A stretch of 64,000 nt of DNA from Hymenobacter convexus (GTDB lineage Bacteria > Bacteroidota > Bacteroidia > Cytophagales > Hymenobacteraceae): NCBI RefSeq assembly GCF_030580955.1, contig NZ_JAUQON010000002.1, positions 496,001 to 560,000 of the forward strand, written 5' to 3'. Each line of letters begins with the position of its first letter. The stretch's first letter is position 1. The notes under the pieces were generated by a model. It ran no database searches. It was not told the origin of the DNA and saw only the letters and a program-made list of their open reading frames with translations. Position numbers and translations under genes: made by a program. Positions 53,801 to 64,000 of the stretch are shown here, one piece after another.

Positions 53801-55319
53801 TCAGGTTGCGAATGACGTTGTTCGTTGCGCCGGCGCCGGCGCCGAGGCTGGCCAGTTGAATGGCCGCCACTCCGGCTGTGCTGCTGGTTGTCAGCGTCAG
53901 GTTGCGGGTAGTGCCAGCGGAAGTGTTCGAACCGTTGATGGTAATGTAGTCGGCGCCGTTGAGCAACAGCACGCCGCCACCCGTCGAAGGGGCTGTCACC
54001 GTAGCCGGGGCGGTTATGGTGGCATTCACGCCCGTATTGGGGCTGATGGTGAGCGTGTTGGTGGCCGAAGCCGAGGAGTTGACGCCGAACGTGATGGGGA
54101 ACGTTTCGGCCGGGCCGTAGGCGTTGTCCAGGAGCAGAAAGGTCACCGCGCCCGCCAGCGTACCCGTGGTGTAGGCAGCGGCGGCGGCCGTTAGGGTGGC
54201 GTAGGTGCGCGTGGGCTGGGGCGAAGTGCCGGTGCCCACGTAGTAGGTGCCGCTGAGCGTGGCGCCGGCCAGCGTAGTGAAGGTGCCCGAGCCGGCGGTG
54301 CTGCCCTGGCCCTGGCCCAGTGCCACTACCTGCACGGTGTAGCCGGTGTTGGCGGCCAGGCCGGTAAAGGTATAGGTGTAGGTAGTGCCCGTGCCCGTCG
54401 TCGTCGTCGAGGGCACAATGGCGGTGGTGGAAGCACCGCCGGCCGTGGGCGTCAGCGTCACGGCAAAGCTGTACTCGTTGGTTGAGTTATCGGTGAACGT
54501 AACCGTACTGCCCGTGGTACCGATGGCACTGAACGTGAGGCCCGAAGGCGCCAGTACTGCCCCGCCGGCCGGCGTGAAGGTATACGTCTGGCCGGTTGTC
54601 GGCTTGGTGGTGATGGTAGTGGTTTCGGTGGTGGAGCTGGCCGTGGCTGCCGCCGTCAGGTCATTCAACGACAAAAAGTTGCCTGCACCCGTCGCCACTC
54701 CCGAAATGCCCACCGAAGCCCCAGAGGTGGTACCGGGGTTGTAGGCCGTCGTTTCGGGCCGGTACACAAACTCAATGTGGCCGTCGGCTTCGTAGAGCTT
54801 GGCCTGAAACGAAACCACGGCGGCCGTGGCCTGGTAGTTCCACTTCTCATTAATCCACTCCACCGTCAGCACCCGGCTGCCAGCCGTGCCCGTGGTGGCA
54901 TACGTGATGTCGGAGGTGGTGGTCAGCTGCAAGTCGTCCCAGAGCGGAGCGATGAAGGGCCGCACGCCCGTGCCCGTGCTCAGGTTGTTGGTGGCGTTGG
55001 AGCTCACCTGACCGCCCAGGCCCAAAAAGCCATTGGTGCTGGCCGAAAAGGTAGTATAAACCGAGCCGTTGTAAACGAAGTTGAACCCAATCGGCAGCAC
55101 GGCCGTCGTTCCGTCATCGGTCGACGAGGCCGTGGCCACAGTGCCCCCGCTCAATGCGGTGAACGTGCCCGCGCTGGCCGCGAAGGTGTAGTTGGCCACG
55201 CTCTGGGCCTGGGCGCTTAGAGTGCCCAGCAAGGGTAAGGCCAGGGCAAATAATGCCCGGGCCCAGTGCCGCCGGGTGCCAGCCCGGCCGGAGCCGGGAG
55301 AATGTAGGGGTATGTGCAT
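50814..55319 (-). CDS. Large secreted multi-domain adhesin-like protein with type IX sorting domain
   Basis: A 1501-residue protein. A signal peptide (WARALFALALPLLGTLSAQAQ) precedes a ~200-residue beta domain (NGFLGLGG...PLWDDLQL). A fibronectin type III-like unit follows (to about 345), then a right-handed beta-helix (about 350-880) with repeated 'xxNxxxxxNTVxNIS' turns ending in DIGADEFAPV. After that come several Ig-like domains with '[11 protein letters not shown]' and '[10 protein letters not shown]' patterns. The last ~80 residues are a type A sorting domain (LTLFPNPTADGMLTLQF, LSVFDALGREV, GVYTLRVTTEGG). Probable cell-surface adhesin or matrix protein exported by the local type IX system. 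Confidence 0.85.
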   Translation of the reverse strand: MHIPLHSPGSGRAGTRRHWARALFALALPLLGTLSAQAQSVANYTFAASAGTFTALSGGTVATASSTDDGTTAVLPIGFNFVYNGSVYTTFSASTNGFLGLGGQVSSNATNNLSTGTGVRPFIAPLWDDLQLTTTSDITYATTGTAGSRVLTVEWINEKWNYQATAAVVSFQAKLYEADGHIEFVYRPETTAYNPGTTSGASVGISGVATGAGNFLSLNDLTAAATASSTTETTTITTKPTTGQTYTFTPAGGAVLAPSGLTFSAIGTTGSTVTFTDNSTNEYSFAVTLTPTAGGASTTAIVPSTTTTGTGTTYTYTFTGLAANTGYTVQVVALGQGQGSTAGSGTFTTLAGATLSGTYYVGTGTSPQPTRTYATLTAAAAAYTTGTLAGAVTFLLLDNAYGPAETFPITFGVNSSASATNTLTISPNTGVNATITAPATVTAPSTGGGVLLLNGADYITINGSNTSAGTTRNLTLTTSSTAGVAAIQLASLGAGAGATNNVIRNLNITGPSSSAGVGIVVGGTTLGSTGADNDNLTIQNNSIASSFSGIFVLGTAAVSAGGTDGVVITGNTLGSTTSGASSLGNVGMLVNNAVSPSITLNTVQNISGTGSPIALSLTGATGALISQNTVLNVSSTGGNATGIALGAGSTGATITRNVLTGLSASSASGYGGKGVDVQTGSATSNVLVANNFIQITAASGWTALTSDANVGIRLGTGGTLGGVNVYYNSVNLTGTYTRAGADLSAALYVGSASTALDIRNNIFSNGIVNSTTATSKSYAFYSAAANTAFTQLNYNDYFVTGTQGVLGYLGADAATLAALQTATGKDANSISVDPLFASVTDLHVNSAALNNVGTAIASVTVDIDGDPRSATTPDIGADEFAPVGTDIAAAGLVAPATAATGGACFGSAEAVTVSIRNAGASALNFATTPATITVVVTGPTGVATQTLNYTLSTGTLASGATLSVPLTGTGTTVNLATLGTYSFAITASVTGDGNTANNTLTPSPTITVAAPVAGTLSSSVASLCNSGTAVLSLAGALNGAIQLQSSTSATGTFTNITGANSASYTTPVINSTTYYRAQVTCGTTVVTSNVVTVTVNNPQLTGTPAPVSVCAGSTATLTASAPAGTTVQFYTAATGGTALTGATTAGTTTTLTTTPLVASTTYYVEASTGSSEIGGRPAPTVTAGFLGIDTGLVFSTTTGLTIQSAVIYPVGTGTLTFALRNSAGTEIAATSAISVTGSGATTPVTVQLNLAVPSAGTGYQLVVKAYTGLTDLLRENPLPTGVVFPFTSPSGNFSITGGLNGTPNSAYYYFYNITLSTACVAATRTPIAVTVTQLPATPTVTVSYPTSSTALFTSSAAPAGTTYQWYQGSTAIPGATNQTYTATGTTTPTGYSVRFITTTGGCQSAASTPVTITGTTKALAGSALTLFPNPTADGMLTLQFKGYSKAVQLSVFDALGREVLTQNVAAGQAQTQLNLSAAATGVYTLRVTTEGGTDVRRIVRE

Positions 55320-55844
55320 AAATGTGTGAAATATGGTGAGGGAAAAAGGTGGTAGACGGCAGGATGAAGCAGGGCCTTGACGGCCCGAATGCGATGTAAA
55401 TTAGGTATTATTCTCATACGCTGCTAAGATGACTCGCGGCAACCATGGTTTCTGGCATGCCTGCTTTGGCCGGGCAGCGGCCGCATGGCTACCCAATGGC
55501 TTAACCCAGGGGTTTGGCTATTGGGTAGCCATGCGGGCAAATGCCGAACAATAGACGGCTTCAATGCGCGCAATTTTCTATAAATGAGAAATTTGATTGC
55601 TTGTGATGATGAGCTTGATTCTGTAAGGCCAATGTTGGCAAGTGTTAGTGCATAAGTAATTGACTAAAAACAACCGTCGGGCCGCTGAGCGCCGCCGAAG
55701 CACTTCACCCCCAACGTGAATCTGCTTGCTTGCGCAGTGGCAATGCTTCGCCTGCGCCCGGTCCGACGGTCTTCGTTTGATGCCACTACTTTTTGGGGGC
55801 GTCCGCCAACGGTGGACCGCCGGTTGTTCCCGCTATTGCACAAA
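55320..55844. other. Intergenic region between the two giant adhesin genes
   Basis: About 525 bases without a convincing gene. It holds the upstream region of the 1501-residue gene (no exact TAnnTTTG box seen), an AT-richer part around 55560-55680, and a degenerate palindrome at 55673-55770. Confidence 0.6.
55673..55770. repeat. Degenerate copy D of the interspersed palindrome
   Basis: ACCGTCGGGCCGCTGAGCGC (55673-55692) and the following CGCCGAAGCA are inverted, imperfectly, by TGCTTCGCC and CCGGTCCGACGGT up to 55770. The GCTGAGCGC...GCCGAAGCA core links it to copies A-C. Confidence 0.5.
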
Positions 55845-55877
55845 AAAAGCCCCGCCGGCAATGCCAGCGGGGCTTTT
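55845..55877 (-). terminator. Terminator of the giant adhesin gene
   Basis: AAAAGCCCCGC / GCGGGGCTTTT with loop cggcaatgcca, T run on the minus strand. It differs from the terminator at 50762-50794 by one loop base. Confidence 0.9.
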
Positions 55878-55896
55878 CAATGCGAAACCTCGGCGG

Positions 55897-58800
55897 TTAT
55901 TCGCGCACCAGGCGGCGGGTTTCCACACCGTTGGCGTTGCTCAGGCGCAGCAGGTACACACCCGTGGCCATCCCCGACAAGTCGAGGGCGTGGGTGGTGG
56001 TGCCGTTGTTGGCGGGCAGCACTTCGCTGGCCACCACACGGCCCAGCGCGTCAAGCACCGAAAGCTGCGTCACCACGCGGTAGCCCGTCAGCTCCAGCGT
56101 CACCTGGCCGGTGGGCGTGGGGTTGGGGTACAGGCGCAGGCTGCTGCCGGCAATACCGCTCTTCGCCGACGTCACCACCAGCGGGTTGGACGGCAGCGAG
56201 ACGCAGCCATTGGCGTTGGTGGTGGTCACGGTGTAGGAACCCAGTTGCGAGGGCAGGCCGGTGAGCACCAGGGTCTGGCCGGTGGCGCCGGTCACCGGGT
56301 TCGGACCCAGGTACCACTGGTTGCCGGTGGTGGCGCTCGAAGTGAGCGTGGTGGTCGTGCCGTTATACGTCGCCGTGATGGTGGGCGTGGCCGGGCGCGG
56401 GTTCACCGTGAAGGTCGTCGTGGCCGTGGCTGCTGCGCAACCGCCGCTGGCGGCCACCGTGTTGGTCACGGTGTAAGTGCCCGCCGTCGAAGACGAAAGC
56501 GTGATGGCGCCCGTCGTCGCGTCAATCGTCAGGCCGGTGGTCGAGCTGAACGTGCCGGCCGAAGCGCCGGTGCCCAGCGTGGGCGTCACAGCCGTCGTCG
56601 AGCCCACGCAGCCGGCCGAAGTGGCGTAGCTGAACGTGGCTGCCGGAGCCGCCGTGATGGTTACGCTGGCCGTAGCCGTAGCCGCCGCGCAACCGCCACT
56701 GGCGGCCACCGTGTTGGTCACGGTGTAGGTGCCGGGCGTCGAAGACGACAGGGTAATAGCGCCGGTGGTGGCGTTAATGGTCAGGCCCGTGGTCGAGGTG
56801 AACGTACCCGCCGTGGCGCCCGTGCCCAGCGTGGCAACCGGGTTGGTGGTGCCGCTCACGCAGAAGGTGGGCGTACCCGTGCCGTAGCTGAAGGTAGCCA
56901 GCGGCGCTGCCGTGATGGTTACGCTGGTGGTGGCCGTCGTGGCCGCGCAGCCGCCCGCAGCGGCCACCGTGTTGGTCACGGTGTAGGTGCCAGGCGTAGA
57001 GGTGCTGAGCGTGATGGCGCCCGTCGTGGCATTAATGGTCAGGCCAGCCGTCGAGCTGAATGTGCCCGCCGTAGCGCCCGTGCCGAGTACCACGGCCGGA
57101 GCAGTCGTGCCGCTCACGCAGAACGTGGGCGAAGCACCGTAGCCGAACGTAGCCACCGGAGCCGCCGTGATGGTCACCTGCGCCGTGGCCGTGGCGGCGG
57201 CGCAGCCGCTGCCGGCAGCAATGACGTTGGTCACGGTGTAGGTGCCGGGCGTCGAGGACGACAAGGTAATCGCACCAGTCGTGGCGTTAATGGTCAGGCC
57301 CGTGGTGGAGCTGAACGTGCCCGCGCTGGCGCCCGCGCCGAAGGTGGGCGCCGGGTTGGTGGTGCCGCTCACGCAGAAGGTGGGCGTACCCGTGCCGTAG
57401 CTGAAGGTAGCCACCGGCGCCGCCGTAATCGTGACCGACTGCGTGCTGCTGGTGCCGCAGGCGCCGGCCACGGTGTAGGTCACCACGTAGGTGCCAGCCG
57501 TGCTGCTGCTCAGCGCGATGGCACCCGTAGCAGCGTTAATCGTCAGGCCCGTGGTGGAGCTGAACGTGCCGCCGGTGGTGCCGGTGATGGTGGCTACCGG
57601 GTTGGTGCCGCTCAGGCAGAACGTACCGCCCGAGTAGCTAAACGCGGCCGAAGTAGCCGGTGCGATGGTCACGGTAGTGGTAGCCGAAACAGCGGCGCAG
57701 GTGCCGCTGGCGGCCACCGTGTTGGTCACGGTGTAAGTGCCCGCCGTCGAGGACGAAAGCGTGATGGCACCCGTCGTCGCGTCAATCGTCAGGCCGGTGG
57801 TCGAGCTGAACGTGCCGGCCGTGGCGCCGCTGCCCAGCGTGGGCGAAACGGTGCTGGCGCTGCCCGCGCAGTACGTGGTGGCCGCCGGGTAGCTGAACGT
57901 AGCCACCGGCGCCGGGCTGATGCTCAGCGCGAAGCTGGCCGTAGCGGCCGGGCAGGGCGTCGAGCCGCTCGACGTCAGCGTGATGGTGACCGAGCCCGCG
58001 GCCACGTCGGCGGCCGAAGGCGTGTAGGTAGCGGTCAGCGTGGTGGCATTGGGGCTGAACGTGCCCGTGCCGCTGCTGGTGTAGGTGCCGCCCGTGGCCG
58101 AGCCGCCCACGGCGCCCGCCAGCGTCACGGCCGAGGTGCCGCAGCTGCTGCCGGTGGCCGCTGCGAAGCTGGCCGTGGCCGGCTGCGTCACGTTCACGGC
58201 AATGGCCGTGCGGGTGCTATTGGCGCACTCGCTGCTAAGCTGCCAGTTGTAGAAGTAGTAGTAGAAGCCCGATACGCTGGCGCCCGTGATGGAAACGGTA
58301 CCGCTGGGAGAGGTGAAGGGATACCCCGTGATGTTAGCTCCTGCGTTGTCGCGTAGTACGCCGCCCTGCGTAGCCGAAGGCAGGTACAGGGTATACGCAC
58401 CGGCCGCTGGCACGGTGTAGTTGAGCGGTACCACGTAGGCGAGAACGCCCGTAGTGGTGTTGGCGGGCACGGCAAAGGCCGTGCTCTGGCCGTTCACTAC
58501 GGCCCCCGACGTGCTGCTGCCCGTGCGCAGGTCGATGGTCACCGTACCGGCGGCCTGGCCAGCCGCCAGGTACACCGTTACCGACTGAATGGTGGTGGGG
58601 GCCGTAGTCGTGAAATAGAGCGCGCCAGCCGTCTGGGCCGTGAGGCCGGTGCTGGTCAGGGCCGTTGGCCCCACGCTTTCGGTGCCGCCCGTGAAGGCCT
58701 CGGCGTAGTAGGTAGTATTGGCCGTGAGGGCCGGCGTGGTGTAGCTGCCAGCCGTGGAGGCCAGGGCCGTGCCGCCGGTGGCAGCGCTAAAGAAGCGCAC

Positions 58801-61800
58801 GCTGCTGCCTGCCGAAGCCGTGGCCGTGAGCGTGGCCGTGCTGCCGGCGCAAATAGCCACGGGGCCGTTGGTGCTGGCCACCTGCGGGCTGTTCACCGTG
58901 ATGGTGCTCACGTTGGTGGTCGCTACTGCGGTGTTGCAGCGCACCTGGGCGCGGTAGTAGGTAGTGGCGTTCAGCACCGGTGTGGTGTAGGTGGCGCTGT
59001 TGGCCCCCGCAATGTCGGTGAAGGTGGTGCCGTCGGTGCTGCTCTGGAACTGGATGATGCCGTTGGCCGCACCCGCCACGGTGAGCGTGGCCGTGCCGCT
59101 GATGCAGATGCTGGACGCGGCCGGGGCCAGGGCGCCCACTACCGGCGCCGCTACCGTGCGGGTCACGGTGGCCAGGGTGTTGTTGGCCGCGTTCTGGTCG
59201 CCCTGCACCGTGGCCGTGATGGCAAACGAGTAAGCGCCGGCCGTGCTCATGTTGAGCGTGTTGCTGGTCGAGATGTTGACGGTCGCGCCCGAGGCCAGCG
59301 TGCCGGTGCTGAGCGTGCCGGTCAGGGTCTGGGTAGCGCCGCCGGGCAGCGTCACCAGCACCGTTATGGTGGCCGGGTTGGCAGCGAAATCAATCTGGCC
59401 GGCCCCGGAGTTGCGAATGCTCACGGTCACGGCTTCGGCCGTGCCATAGCAGGTGCTGGTGGCAGCCGGGGCCACGAGGGCCACCGCAGTTACGTCGGTG
59501 GTAACGGGCGTAAACTCGTCGGCGCCAATGTCGGGCGTCGTCGTGCTGCGGGCCTGGTTGTCGATGTCCACCGTCACGCTGGCGATGGGCGTGCCGGCGT
59601 TGTTGAGGGCCGGCGAAGAGCTGTGCAGGTCGGTGGTCGACACGAACTGCGGCTCCACGCTTAGCGAGTTGGCATCCTGCCCGAAGCCGGTGGTGGCGTT
59701 CTGGAAGGTGTTGGCCGTGGTGGCCGGCCCAAGGGCGACCAGGTCGGTCGTGGCCGTGCCCGAAGAGCCGGAGCCGGCCAGGTTGCCCAGCACGCCCTGC
59801 GTGCCGGCCACGTAGTAGTCGTTGTAGTTCAGCGTGGTGTAGGCCGTGCGGGCCGCCGTGCTGTAGAAGGCATACGACTTGGGTGTACCCGTGCTGGTGC
59901 TCACGCTCGTGTTGCTGAACACGTTGTTGCGAATGTCAAGCGCCGTCACGCCCGTGGCCACGTAAATGGCCGCCGATACGTCGTTGCTGGTGGTGGTGCG
60001 GGTATTGGTGCCCGTTAGGCTCACCGAGTTGTGGTACAGGCTCACGCCGCCGGTGGTGCCCAGCAGGCGAATGCCCGCCACGCCGTCGTTGGTGAGCGAG
60101 GTCCAGCCCGCGCCGTTGATGCCGGCCACGAAGTTGTTGCTCAGGCGCAGGTTGCTGGTGGCCGAGCCGGTGTTCACGTCGATGCCGTGGCCGCCGTAGG
60201 TGTCGGTGTAGCTGGCCACGTTCAGAATGCGGTTGCGGTCTACCACGCCACTGAAGCCGGTGCCCAGGTTCAGGCCTAGGGCATCGAAGCTGCCCGCGCT
60301 CACGAGCACGCCGTTCACGGTGTTGCCCGTCACGGTGGCGCCGCTCACGCCGGTGGGGAAGTTCATCCCGATGGTCAGGCCCACGGCGGCCGTAGCGCCG
60401 AGGCCGATGTTCTGCACCGTATTGTTGGTGACGCTGGGGCTCACCGCGTTGGCGATGAACGTGCCAATGATGCCCACGTTGCTGGTGCCGCTGGTGGCGC
60501 CCCCAATCACGTTGTCGGCCAGCACCAGCCCGTCGGTACCGCCGGCCGATACGGCCGCCGTGCCGCCCACGTAGATGCCGATGTAGGCCCGCTGGATGCT
60601 GTTGTTCTGAATGACTAGGTTGTCGTTGTCGGCCCCCGTGGAGCCGGCTGCGGCGCCACCGGCCGCAATGCCGATGCCGCTGGTGGTGGCTTGCGCCAGC
60701 AGGTTGAGGTTGCGCAGGGCGTTGTTGGTGGCCCCGGCGCTGGTGCCGGCTATTACCTGCACCACGGCGCCGCCGCTGCCGTTGTTGGTCAGCGTCAGGT
60801 CGCGGGTGGTGCCGGTGCCGTTCAGGGCGCCGTTCAGCGTCACGTAGCTGGCGCCGTTCAGCTGAATAAGCGCTGTGGTGCTGCTGCCGGTCACGGCCGA
60901 CGTCACGGCCGGCTGAATGGTGAGCGTATTGGTGGCGCTGGCCGTCGTGTTGGCGTTAAAAGCAATCGGGAAGGTTTCGCCGGTGCTGTAGGAGGCGTCG
61001 CGCAGCACAAACGTTACGGCGCTGGCCAGTGGCCGGCCGCTGTAGGCCGCCGCGGCGGCGGTCAGCGTTGCAAACTCCTTGGTGGGGTCGGGTGACGAGC
61101 CCACCGTGGCCGTGATGTAGTAGGTGCCGCTCAGCGGGCCCAGGATGAGGCGCGAGCCGGCGGCCCCGCTCAGCGTGGGCGTGAAGGTGGTGCCGCTCAC
61201 GTTCACGGCCGTGGCCGTGGTGGCTACGGTGGCGCCCACCGTGGCCGTGGCCGGAATGTCGTAGGTCAGGAAGTAATAGTTGCTGCCCGCCAGCAGCGTC
61301 GCGGGCGTGGTCAGCGTCAGGGTGAAAGTGGGCGAGGCCAGGGTGCCCGTGGTGGGCACCAGCGTGGCCGTGGCCAGCGAGAAGGTGCTGCTGGCCGACA
61401 CGTAGAGCCGCGGGTTGCTGATGTTGCTCAGGCTGGTGCTGCCCACGTTGAAGGTGGCGCTGTTGAGCGCGGCCCCGGCCGCCTGGCCCGTGGTGTTCAC
61501 CACCAAGCCCAGCACTTGCTGGTTGGTCTGGCTCGGCGCGGTGGTCTGGCTGTTTTGGGTGTAGGCCACGCTCGACACCACGATGGGTATTGCCTGCGTG
61601 AAGGTGCCTTCATCGGCCCCGATGTCGGGCGTGGTCGCGTTGCGGGTGTCGCCATCAAAGTCGATGGTGATGCTGGCCAGCGGCTGCGCCCCGCTTTCTA
61701 TCTGCGTGGGCGTGCCGGCCGCGATGTGCAGGAAAGTGGCCGCCGAGCCGGTAGTGCTGGCAAACGGCGCGTTTTCCGAAATCGACGCCTGGTCGCGGTT

Positions 61801-64000
61801 GGCCATGAGGGCCTTGAAGCTTGCCAGCGTTTGCTGCGCGTTGGTGGCCGTGGTGGTGCCCTCCACGTAAATGAGGTTCGTGGCCGAGGGCGTGCCGGCG
61901 TAGTAAAGGTTGTTGTTGGAAGTGGTGGCGTAGTTGGTGGGCACCGTGCCGGCCGTGCCGCTGCTGCGGCGCAGGGCGGCCGTGTAGCCGCCCGTGCCGG
62001 CGGCGGTGCTCGTGTTCACCACCAGGTTGTTGCGGGCGTCCACCGTCGTCGGCGTCGCGCTGAAATACAGGCCCGTGGTGCCGAACGTAGCGCCGGTGCT
62101 GCTGGCGTTCAGGTACACCGTGTTGTAGTAGGCGTTGATGGTGGTGCCCGAGCTGAAGTACAGGCCGTTCACCGACAGCAGGCTGGTCGAGGCCGGGGCC
62201 GTGAGGTTGCCAATCAGGTTGTTATGCACCAGAATGGTAGTGCCGCCGCCCGTGTAGAGGCCGTACACCAAGCAGGTGCCGCTGCCGGTGGCGCTCAGGT
62301 CGTAAATCTTGTTGCGGTAGTAGCTGGGCGTGGTGACCGTGGTGTAGATGCCGTAGATGGTGGCCGCGCCGCTCAGGCTGATGCCGCCTATCACGTTGCC
62401 GTAGGCCGCCACCTGCGCAAAGCTCGTGTTGGTCAGGTTCAGGCCGTAAGCCAGGGTACCGGTGCTGCTCAGGCCGGTGATGGTGTTGTTGAAAATCTGC
62501 GAGCCGCTGGCCCCATACGAGCAGTTGATGCCGTAGAGCGTGGCGGTGCTGCTCGACGTGATGTTGGTAATCTGGTTGGCCGAATACAGCTGCGTTTCCG
62601 ACGCGGACGACGTGTTGTAGATGCCGTAGAACGTGCCCGACGTGGCCAGCGTGAAGTTGTTGAACACGTTGCCCGTCAGGGTGTGGGTGCCCGCGCCGCT
62701 GCCGTTGTTGTAGTAGCCATACACCGTGCCGCTGCTGCCCGTGCGCACCAGGCCGCTGGCCGTGTTGTTGAGTACGTTGGCTGCCGTAGCGCTGTGGTTA
62801 TTGTAAATAACGTATGTTGTGCCGGTGGTGGCCAGGTTGAAGTTGCTGAACGTGTTGCCCGTGATGTTGAGCGTAGCCGGGCTGCCCGAATTGAAGATAC
62901 CGGCCACGTTGCCCGTCGTCGCCGTGAGGTAGCTCACCGTGAACGTGTTATTGGTCAGGTTCACCGTGTTGCTGGCCGGCGTGCTGCCCATCGAGTTTTC
63001 CATGCCGTAGGCAACGGAACTGGTTGAGCCGCTGGCGATGGTGACGGTGTTGCCCGTCACGTCTAGGTTGCTCGACGTACCCGTGTTGCAGTAGATGCCG
63101 CGCAGCGTGCTCGTGACGGTGCTGGCCGCCACGCTGGTGCTGGCCGTGGCCGAAGTGTAGTTGAGCGTGCTATTAATGGTGTTGCCGATGATGCGCAGCC
63201 CGTTCTGGTAGCTGCCCCCCGCGCCCCAGCCCGAAGCCGAGCCGCCGAAGTTGCCCACGGTATTGCCCGTGCCGGCCGTAGTCGAGCCAATCTCGTTGTT
63301 CTGGTCGTAGTTGGCGGTGGTGGTGCTGGAGTTGGCGGCGAAGTTGATGCCAATCAGGGCGTTGGTTACCACGTTGCCGTAGATTTTATTGCCCGAGTTG
63401 GCCCCGCTGGTGGCTGTGGCGGCCGCCGTGGTGGTGCTGCCGGCCGGGTTGCTCAGGCCCGCAATGCCGATGGTGCCGGCGTTGGTCTTGTTCAGCGTCA
63501 CCACGCAGTTGCGGATGGTGTTGTTCTGGCAGCCGTCGGTGGCCGAGGGCCGGAACAGGGCATAGCCGAACTCCATCTGGGAGGTGGCGGTGGTGTTGGC
63601 GCTGTTTTCCGCCACGTCGATGCCGTTGAAGGTCACGTAGTCGGAGCCGGCCAGCGAAATGATGGCGTCCAGGCCCGTGGTGGTGCCCACCCCGGCCGTG
63701 ATGACCGGGTTGGCCCCGGCGCCCGACTTCTGGAACACAATGGGGTTGGCGCTGGTGCCGGTGGCCGTGATGGCGCCGGCCGTGGGCGAGGCGAGGGTTT
63801 CGGTGTAGCCCGCCGCGATGTTGAACGTGACGCCGCCCGCGCCCACGCCCCCGGTGTTGAGGGCCGTGATGGCCGCCGCCACCGTGGTGTAGTCGCCCGG
63901 AATCGTCTTAGTACCAGTGAGCTGCGCGCGCGCCGTGGTGGCGCTCATCAGCGCCAGGAGCGTCACCGCCAGCCACCGGCCTAGCCGGTTGCTTAGAAAA
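55897..64000 (-). CDS. Giant secreted adhesin-like protein with type IX sorting domain (5' end beyond window)
   Basis: At least 2700 residues, truncated at its N-terminus by the right edge: the frame is open through 64000 and encodes the end of a signal peptide ([20 protein letters not shown], cleavage near ARAQ). A first beta-helix (to about 830) ends at [11 protein letters not shown] linker domain follows, then a second beta-helix from about 943 closely resembling the one in the neighbouring 1501-residue protein. Ig-like domains come next. Six tandem ~83-residue repeats occupy about 2018-2519. The end is a type A sorting domain ([41 protein letters not shown]). Likely a type IX cargo forming surface fibres. 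Confidence 0.85.
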   Translation of the reverse strand, partial: FLSNRLGRWLAVTLLALMSATTARAQLTGTKTIPGDYTTVAAAITALNTGGVGAGGVTFNIAAGYTETLASPTAGAITATGTSANPIVFQKSGAGANPVITAGVGTTTGLDAIISLAGSDYVTFNGIDVAENSANTTATSQMEFGYALFRPSATDGCQNNTIRNCVVTLNKTNAGTIGIAGLSNPAGSTTTAAATATSGANSGNKIYGNVVTNALIGINFAANSSTTTANYDQNNEIGSTTAGTGNTVGNFGGSASGWGAGGSYQNGLRIIGNTINSTLNYTSATASTSVAASTVTSTLRGIYCNTGTSSNLDVTGNTVTIASGSTSSVAYGMENSMGSTPASNTVNLTNNTFTVSYLTATTGNVAGIFNSGSPATLNITGNTFSNFNLATTGTTYVIYNNHSATAANVLNNTASGLVRTGSSGTVYGYYNNGSGAGTHTLTGNVFNNFTLATSGTFYGIYNTSSASETQLYSANQITNITSSSTATLYGINCSYGASGSQIFNNTITGLSSTGTLAYGLNLTNTSFAQVAAYGNVIGGISLSGAATIYGIYTTVTTPSYYRNKIYDLSATGSGTCLVYGLYTGGGTTILVHNNLIGNLTAPASTSLLSVNGLYFSSGTTINAYYNTVYLNASSTGATFGTTGLYFSATPTTVDARNNLVVNTSTAAGTGGYTAALRRSSGTAGTVPTNYATTSNNNLYYAGTPSATNLIYVEGTTTATNAQQTLASFKALMANRDQASISENAPFASTTGSAATFLHIAAGTPTQIESGAQPLASITIDFDGDTRNATTPDIGADEGTFTQAIPIVVSSVAYTQNSQTTAPSQTNQQVLGLVVNTTGQAAGAALNSATFNVGSTSLSNISNPRLYVSASSTFSLATATLVPTTGTLASPTFTLTLTTPATLLAGSNYYFLTYDIPATATVGATVATTATAVNVSGTTFTPTLSGAAGSRLILGPLSGTYYITATVGSSPDPTKEFATLTAAAAAYSGRPLASAVTFVLRDASYSTGETFPIAFNANTTASATNTLTIQPAVTSAVTGSSTTALIQLNGASYVTLNGALNGTGTTRDLTLTNNGSGGAVVQVIAGTSAGATNNALRNLNLLAQATTSGIGIAAGGAAAGSTGADNDNLVIQNNSIQRAYIGIYVGGTAAVSAGGTDGLVLADNVIGGATSGTSNVGIIGTFIANAVSPSVTNNTVQNIGLGATAAVGLTIGMNFPTGVSGATVTGNTVNGVLVSAGSFDALGLNLGTGFSGVVDRNRILNVASYTDTYGGHGIDVNTGSATSNLRLSNNFVAGINGAGWTSLTNDGVAGIRLLGTTGGVSLYHNSVSLTGTNTRTTTSNDVSAAIYVATGVTALDIRNNVFSNTSVSTSTGTPKSYAFYSTAARTAYTTLNYNDYYVAGTQGVLGNLAGSGSSGTATTDLVALGPATTANTFQNATTGFGQDANSLSVEPQFVSTTDLHSSSPALNNAGTPIASVTVDIDNQARSTTTPDIGADEFTPVTTDVTAVALVAPAATSTCYGTAEAVTVSIRNSGAGQIDFAANPATITVLVTLPGGATQTLTGTLSTGTLASGATVNISTSNTLNMSTAGAYSFAITATVQGDQNAANNTLATVTRTVAAPVVGALAPAASSICISGTATLTVAGAANGIIQFQSSTDGTTFTDIAGANSATYTTPVLNATTYYRAQVRCNTAVATTNVSTITVNSPQVASTNGPVAICAGSTATLTATASAGSSVRFFSAATGGTALASTAGSYTTPALTANTTYYAEAFTGGTESVGPTALTSTGLTAQTAGALYFTTTAPTTIQSVTVYLAAGQAAGTVTIDLRTGSSTSGAVVNGQSTAFAVPANTTTGVLAYVVPLNYTVPAAGAYTLYLPSATQGGVLRDNAGANITGYPFTSPSGTVSITGASVSGFYYYFYNWQLSSECANSTRTAIAVNVTQPATASFAAATGSSCGTSAVTLAGAVGGSATGGTYTSSGTGTFSPNATTLTATYTPSAADVAAGSVTITLTSSGSTPCPAATASFALSISPAPVATFSYPAATTYCAGSASTVSPTLGSGATAGTFSSTTGLTIDATTGAITLSSSTAGTYTVTNTVAASGTCAAVSATTTVTIAPATSAAFSYSGGTFCLSGTNPVATITGTTGGTFSSTTGLTINAATGAIALSSSTAGTYVVTYTVAGACGTSSTQSVTITAAPVATFSYGTGTPTFCVSGTTNPAPTFGAGASAGTFSSTTGLTINATTGAITLSSSTPGTYTVTNVIAAGSGCAAATATAQVTITAAPVATFGYGASPTFCVSGTTAPAVVLGTGATAGTFSSTAGLTINATTGAITLSTSTPGTYTVTNTVAAAGGCAATTATTSVTITAAPLATFSYGTGTPTFCVSGTTNPVATLGTGATAGTFTSTTGLTINATTGAITLSSSTPGTYTVTNTVAASGGCAAATATASVTITAAPAATFSYATSAGCVGSTTAVTPTLGTGASAGTFSSTTGLTIDATTGAITLSSSTAGTYTVTNTVAASGGCAAATATTTFTVNPRPATPTITATYNGTTTTLTSSATTGNQWYLGPNPVTGATGQTLVLTGLPSQLGSYTVTTTNANGCVSLPSNPLVVTSAKSGIAGSSLRLYPNPTPTGQVTLELTGYRVVTQLSVLDALGRVVASEVLPANNGTTTHALDLSGMATGVYLLRLSNANGVETRRLVRE
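56410..57913 (-). repeat. Six tandem ~250-bp coding repeats
   Basis: Six consecutive units of about 83 residues, each with ATFSY...FC at the start, [19 protein letters not shown] in the middle and [16 protein letters not shown] near the end. Several stretches are almost identical at the DNA level. They resemble PKD/Ig-like cell-surface modules. Paired cysteines per unit suggest one disulfide in most copies. Confidence 0.9.

Noticed and set aside
55726..58356. Plus-strand open frame of 876 residues, Arg/Gly-rich
   Set aside because: A shadow of the tandem adhesin repeats, and it runs across the adhesin terminator.
55897..63966. Taking GTG 63966 as the true start of the giant adhesin
   Set aside because: The frame stays open to 64000 and the upstream residues (NRLGRWLA) are the basic start of the signal peptide, so the true start is outside the window.

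Overview
The window is chromosomal DNA from a GC-rich member of the Bacteroidota, most likely Hymenobacter or a close relative in the Cytophagales. The evidence is a complete porP-gldK-gldL-gldM-gldN type IX secretion/gliding locus, a SprE/PorW-like lipoprotein, an ATP synthase operon without its beta and epsilon genes, secreted proteins with type IX C-terminal sorting domains, lineage-restricted families (DUF4271, DUF2807, DUF6766), and repeated TAnnTTTG -7 promoter boxes close to start codons. No rRNA, tRNA, CRISPR array, phage or insertion sequence was seen.

Layout. 1-3457 (minus): the 5' end of a secreted protein gene, preceded in the same direction by a 1060-residue collagen-like surface protein with an AT-rich upstream region (3458-3960). 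3961-12670: alpha/beta hydrolase, OprB-like porin, DUF2807 protein, KAS III-like synthase, ArfB, MgtE, cyanophycinase-like peptidase and a MORN-type lipoprotein. 12698-17724: UPF0102 nuclease, lipB with a translationally overlapping small gene, a WecA/TagO-like transferase, a DUF4271 membrane protein and hemD. 17889-23734: porP and gldKLMN, ending in a bidirectional terminator shared with uvrC. 23794-31325 (minus): uvrC, PBP1A and the SprE/PorW-like gene. 31497-37607: atpZ/I, an unknown membrane gene, then atpB-E-F-H-A-G. 37792-50623: two secreted sorting-domain proteins, a HAD phosphatase, PafA-type phosphatase, pyrophosphatase, membrane proteins, an acetyltransferase, Nnr, RBBP9-like hydrolase, MsrB, serine dehydratase and a TlpA-like thioredoxin. 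50814-64000 (minus): two very large, related secreted adhesin-like proteins, the second running off the window.

How it fits together. The clearest theme is type IX secretion. The window holds the trans-envelope motor (GldL/GldM, with the conserved membrane glutamate), the outer-membrane ring (GldK/GldN), accessory PorP and SprE/PorW, and at least four putative cargo proteins. One cargo is little more than a signal peptide plus a sorting domain. Next to these is a collagen-like surface protein with an unusual modular stalk, which does not carry that sorting signal.

The most unexplained structure is non-coding. Three or four copies of a long imperfect palindrome sit between unrelated genes. 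Three consecutive spacers of the ATP synthase operon each contain a different low-complexity inverted repeat packed between a stop codon and the next start. The two giant adhesin genes end in almost identical terminators, which points to gene duplication.
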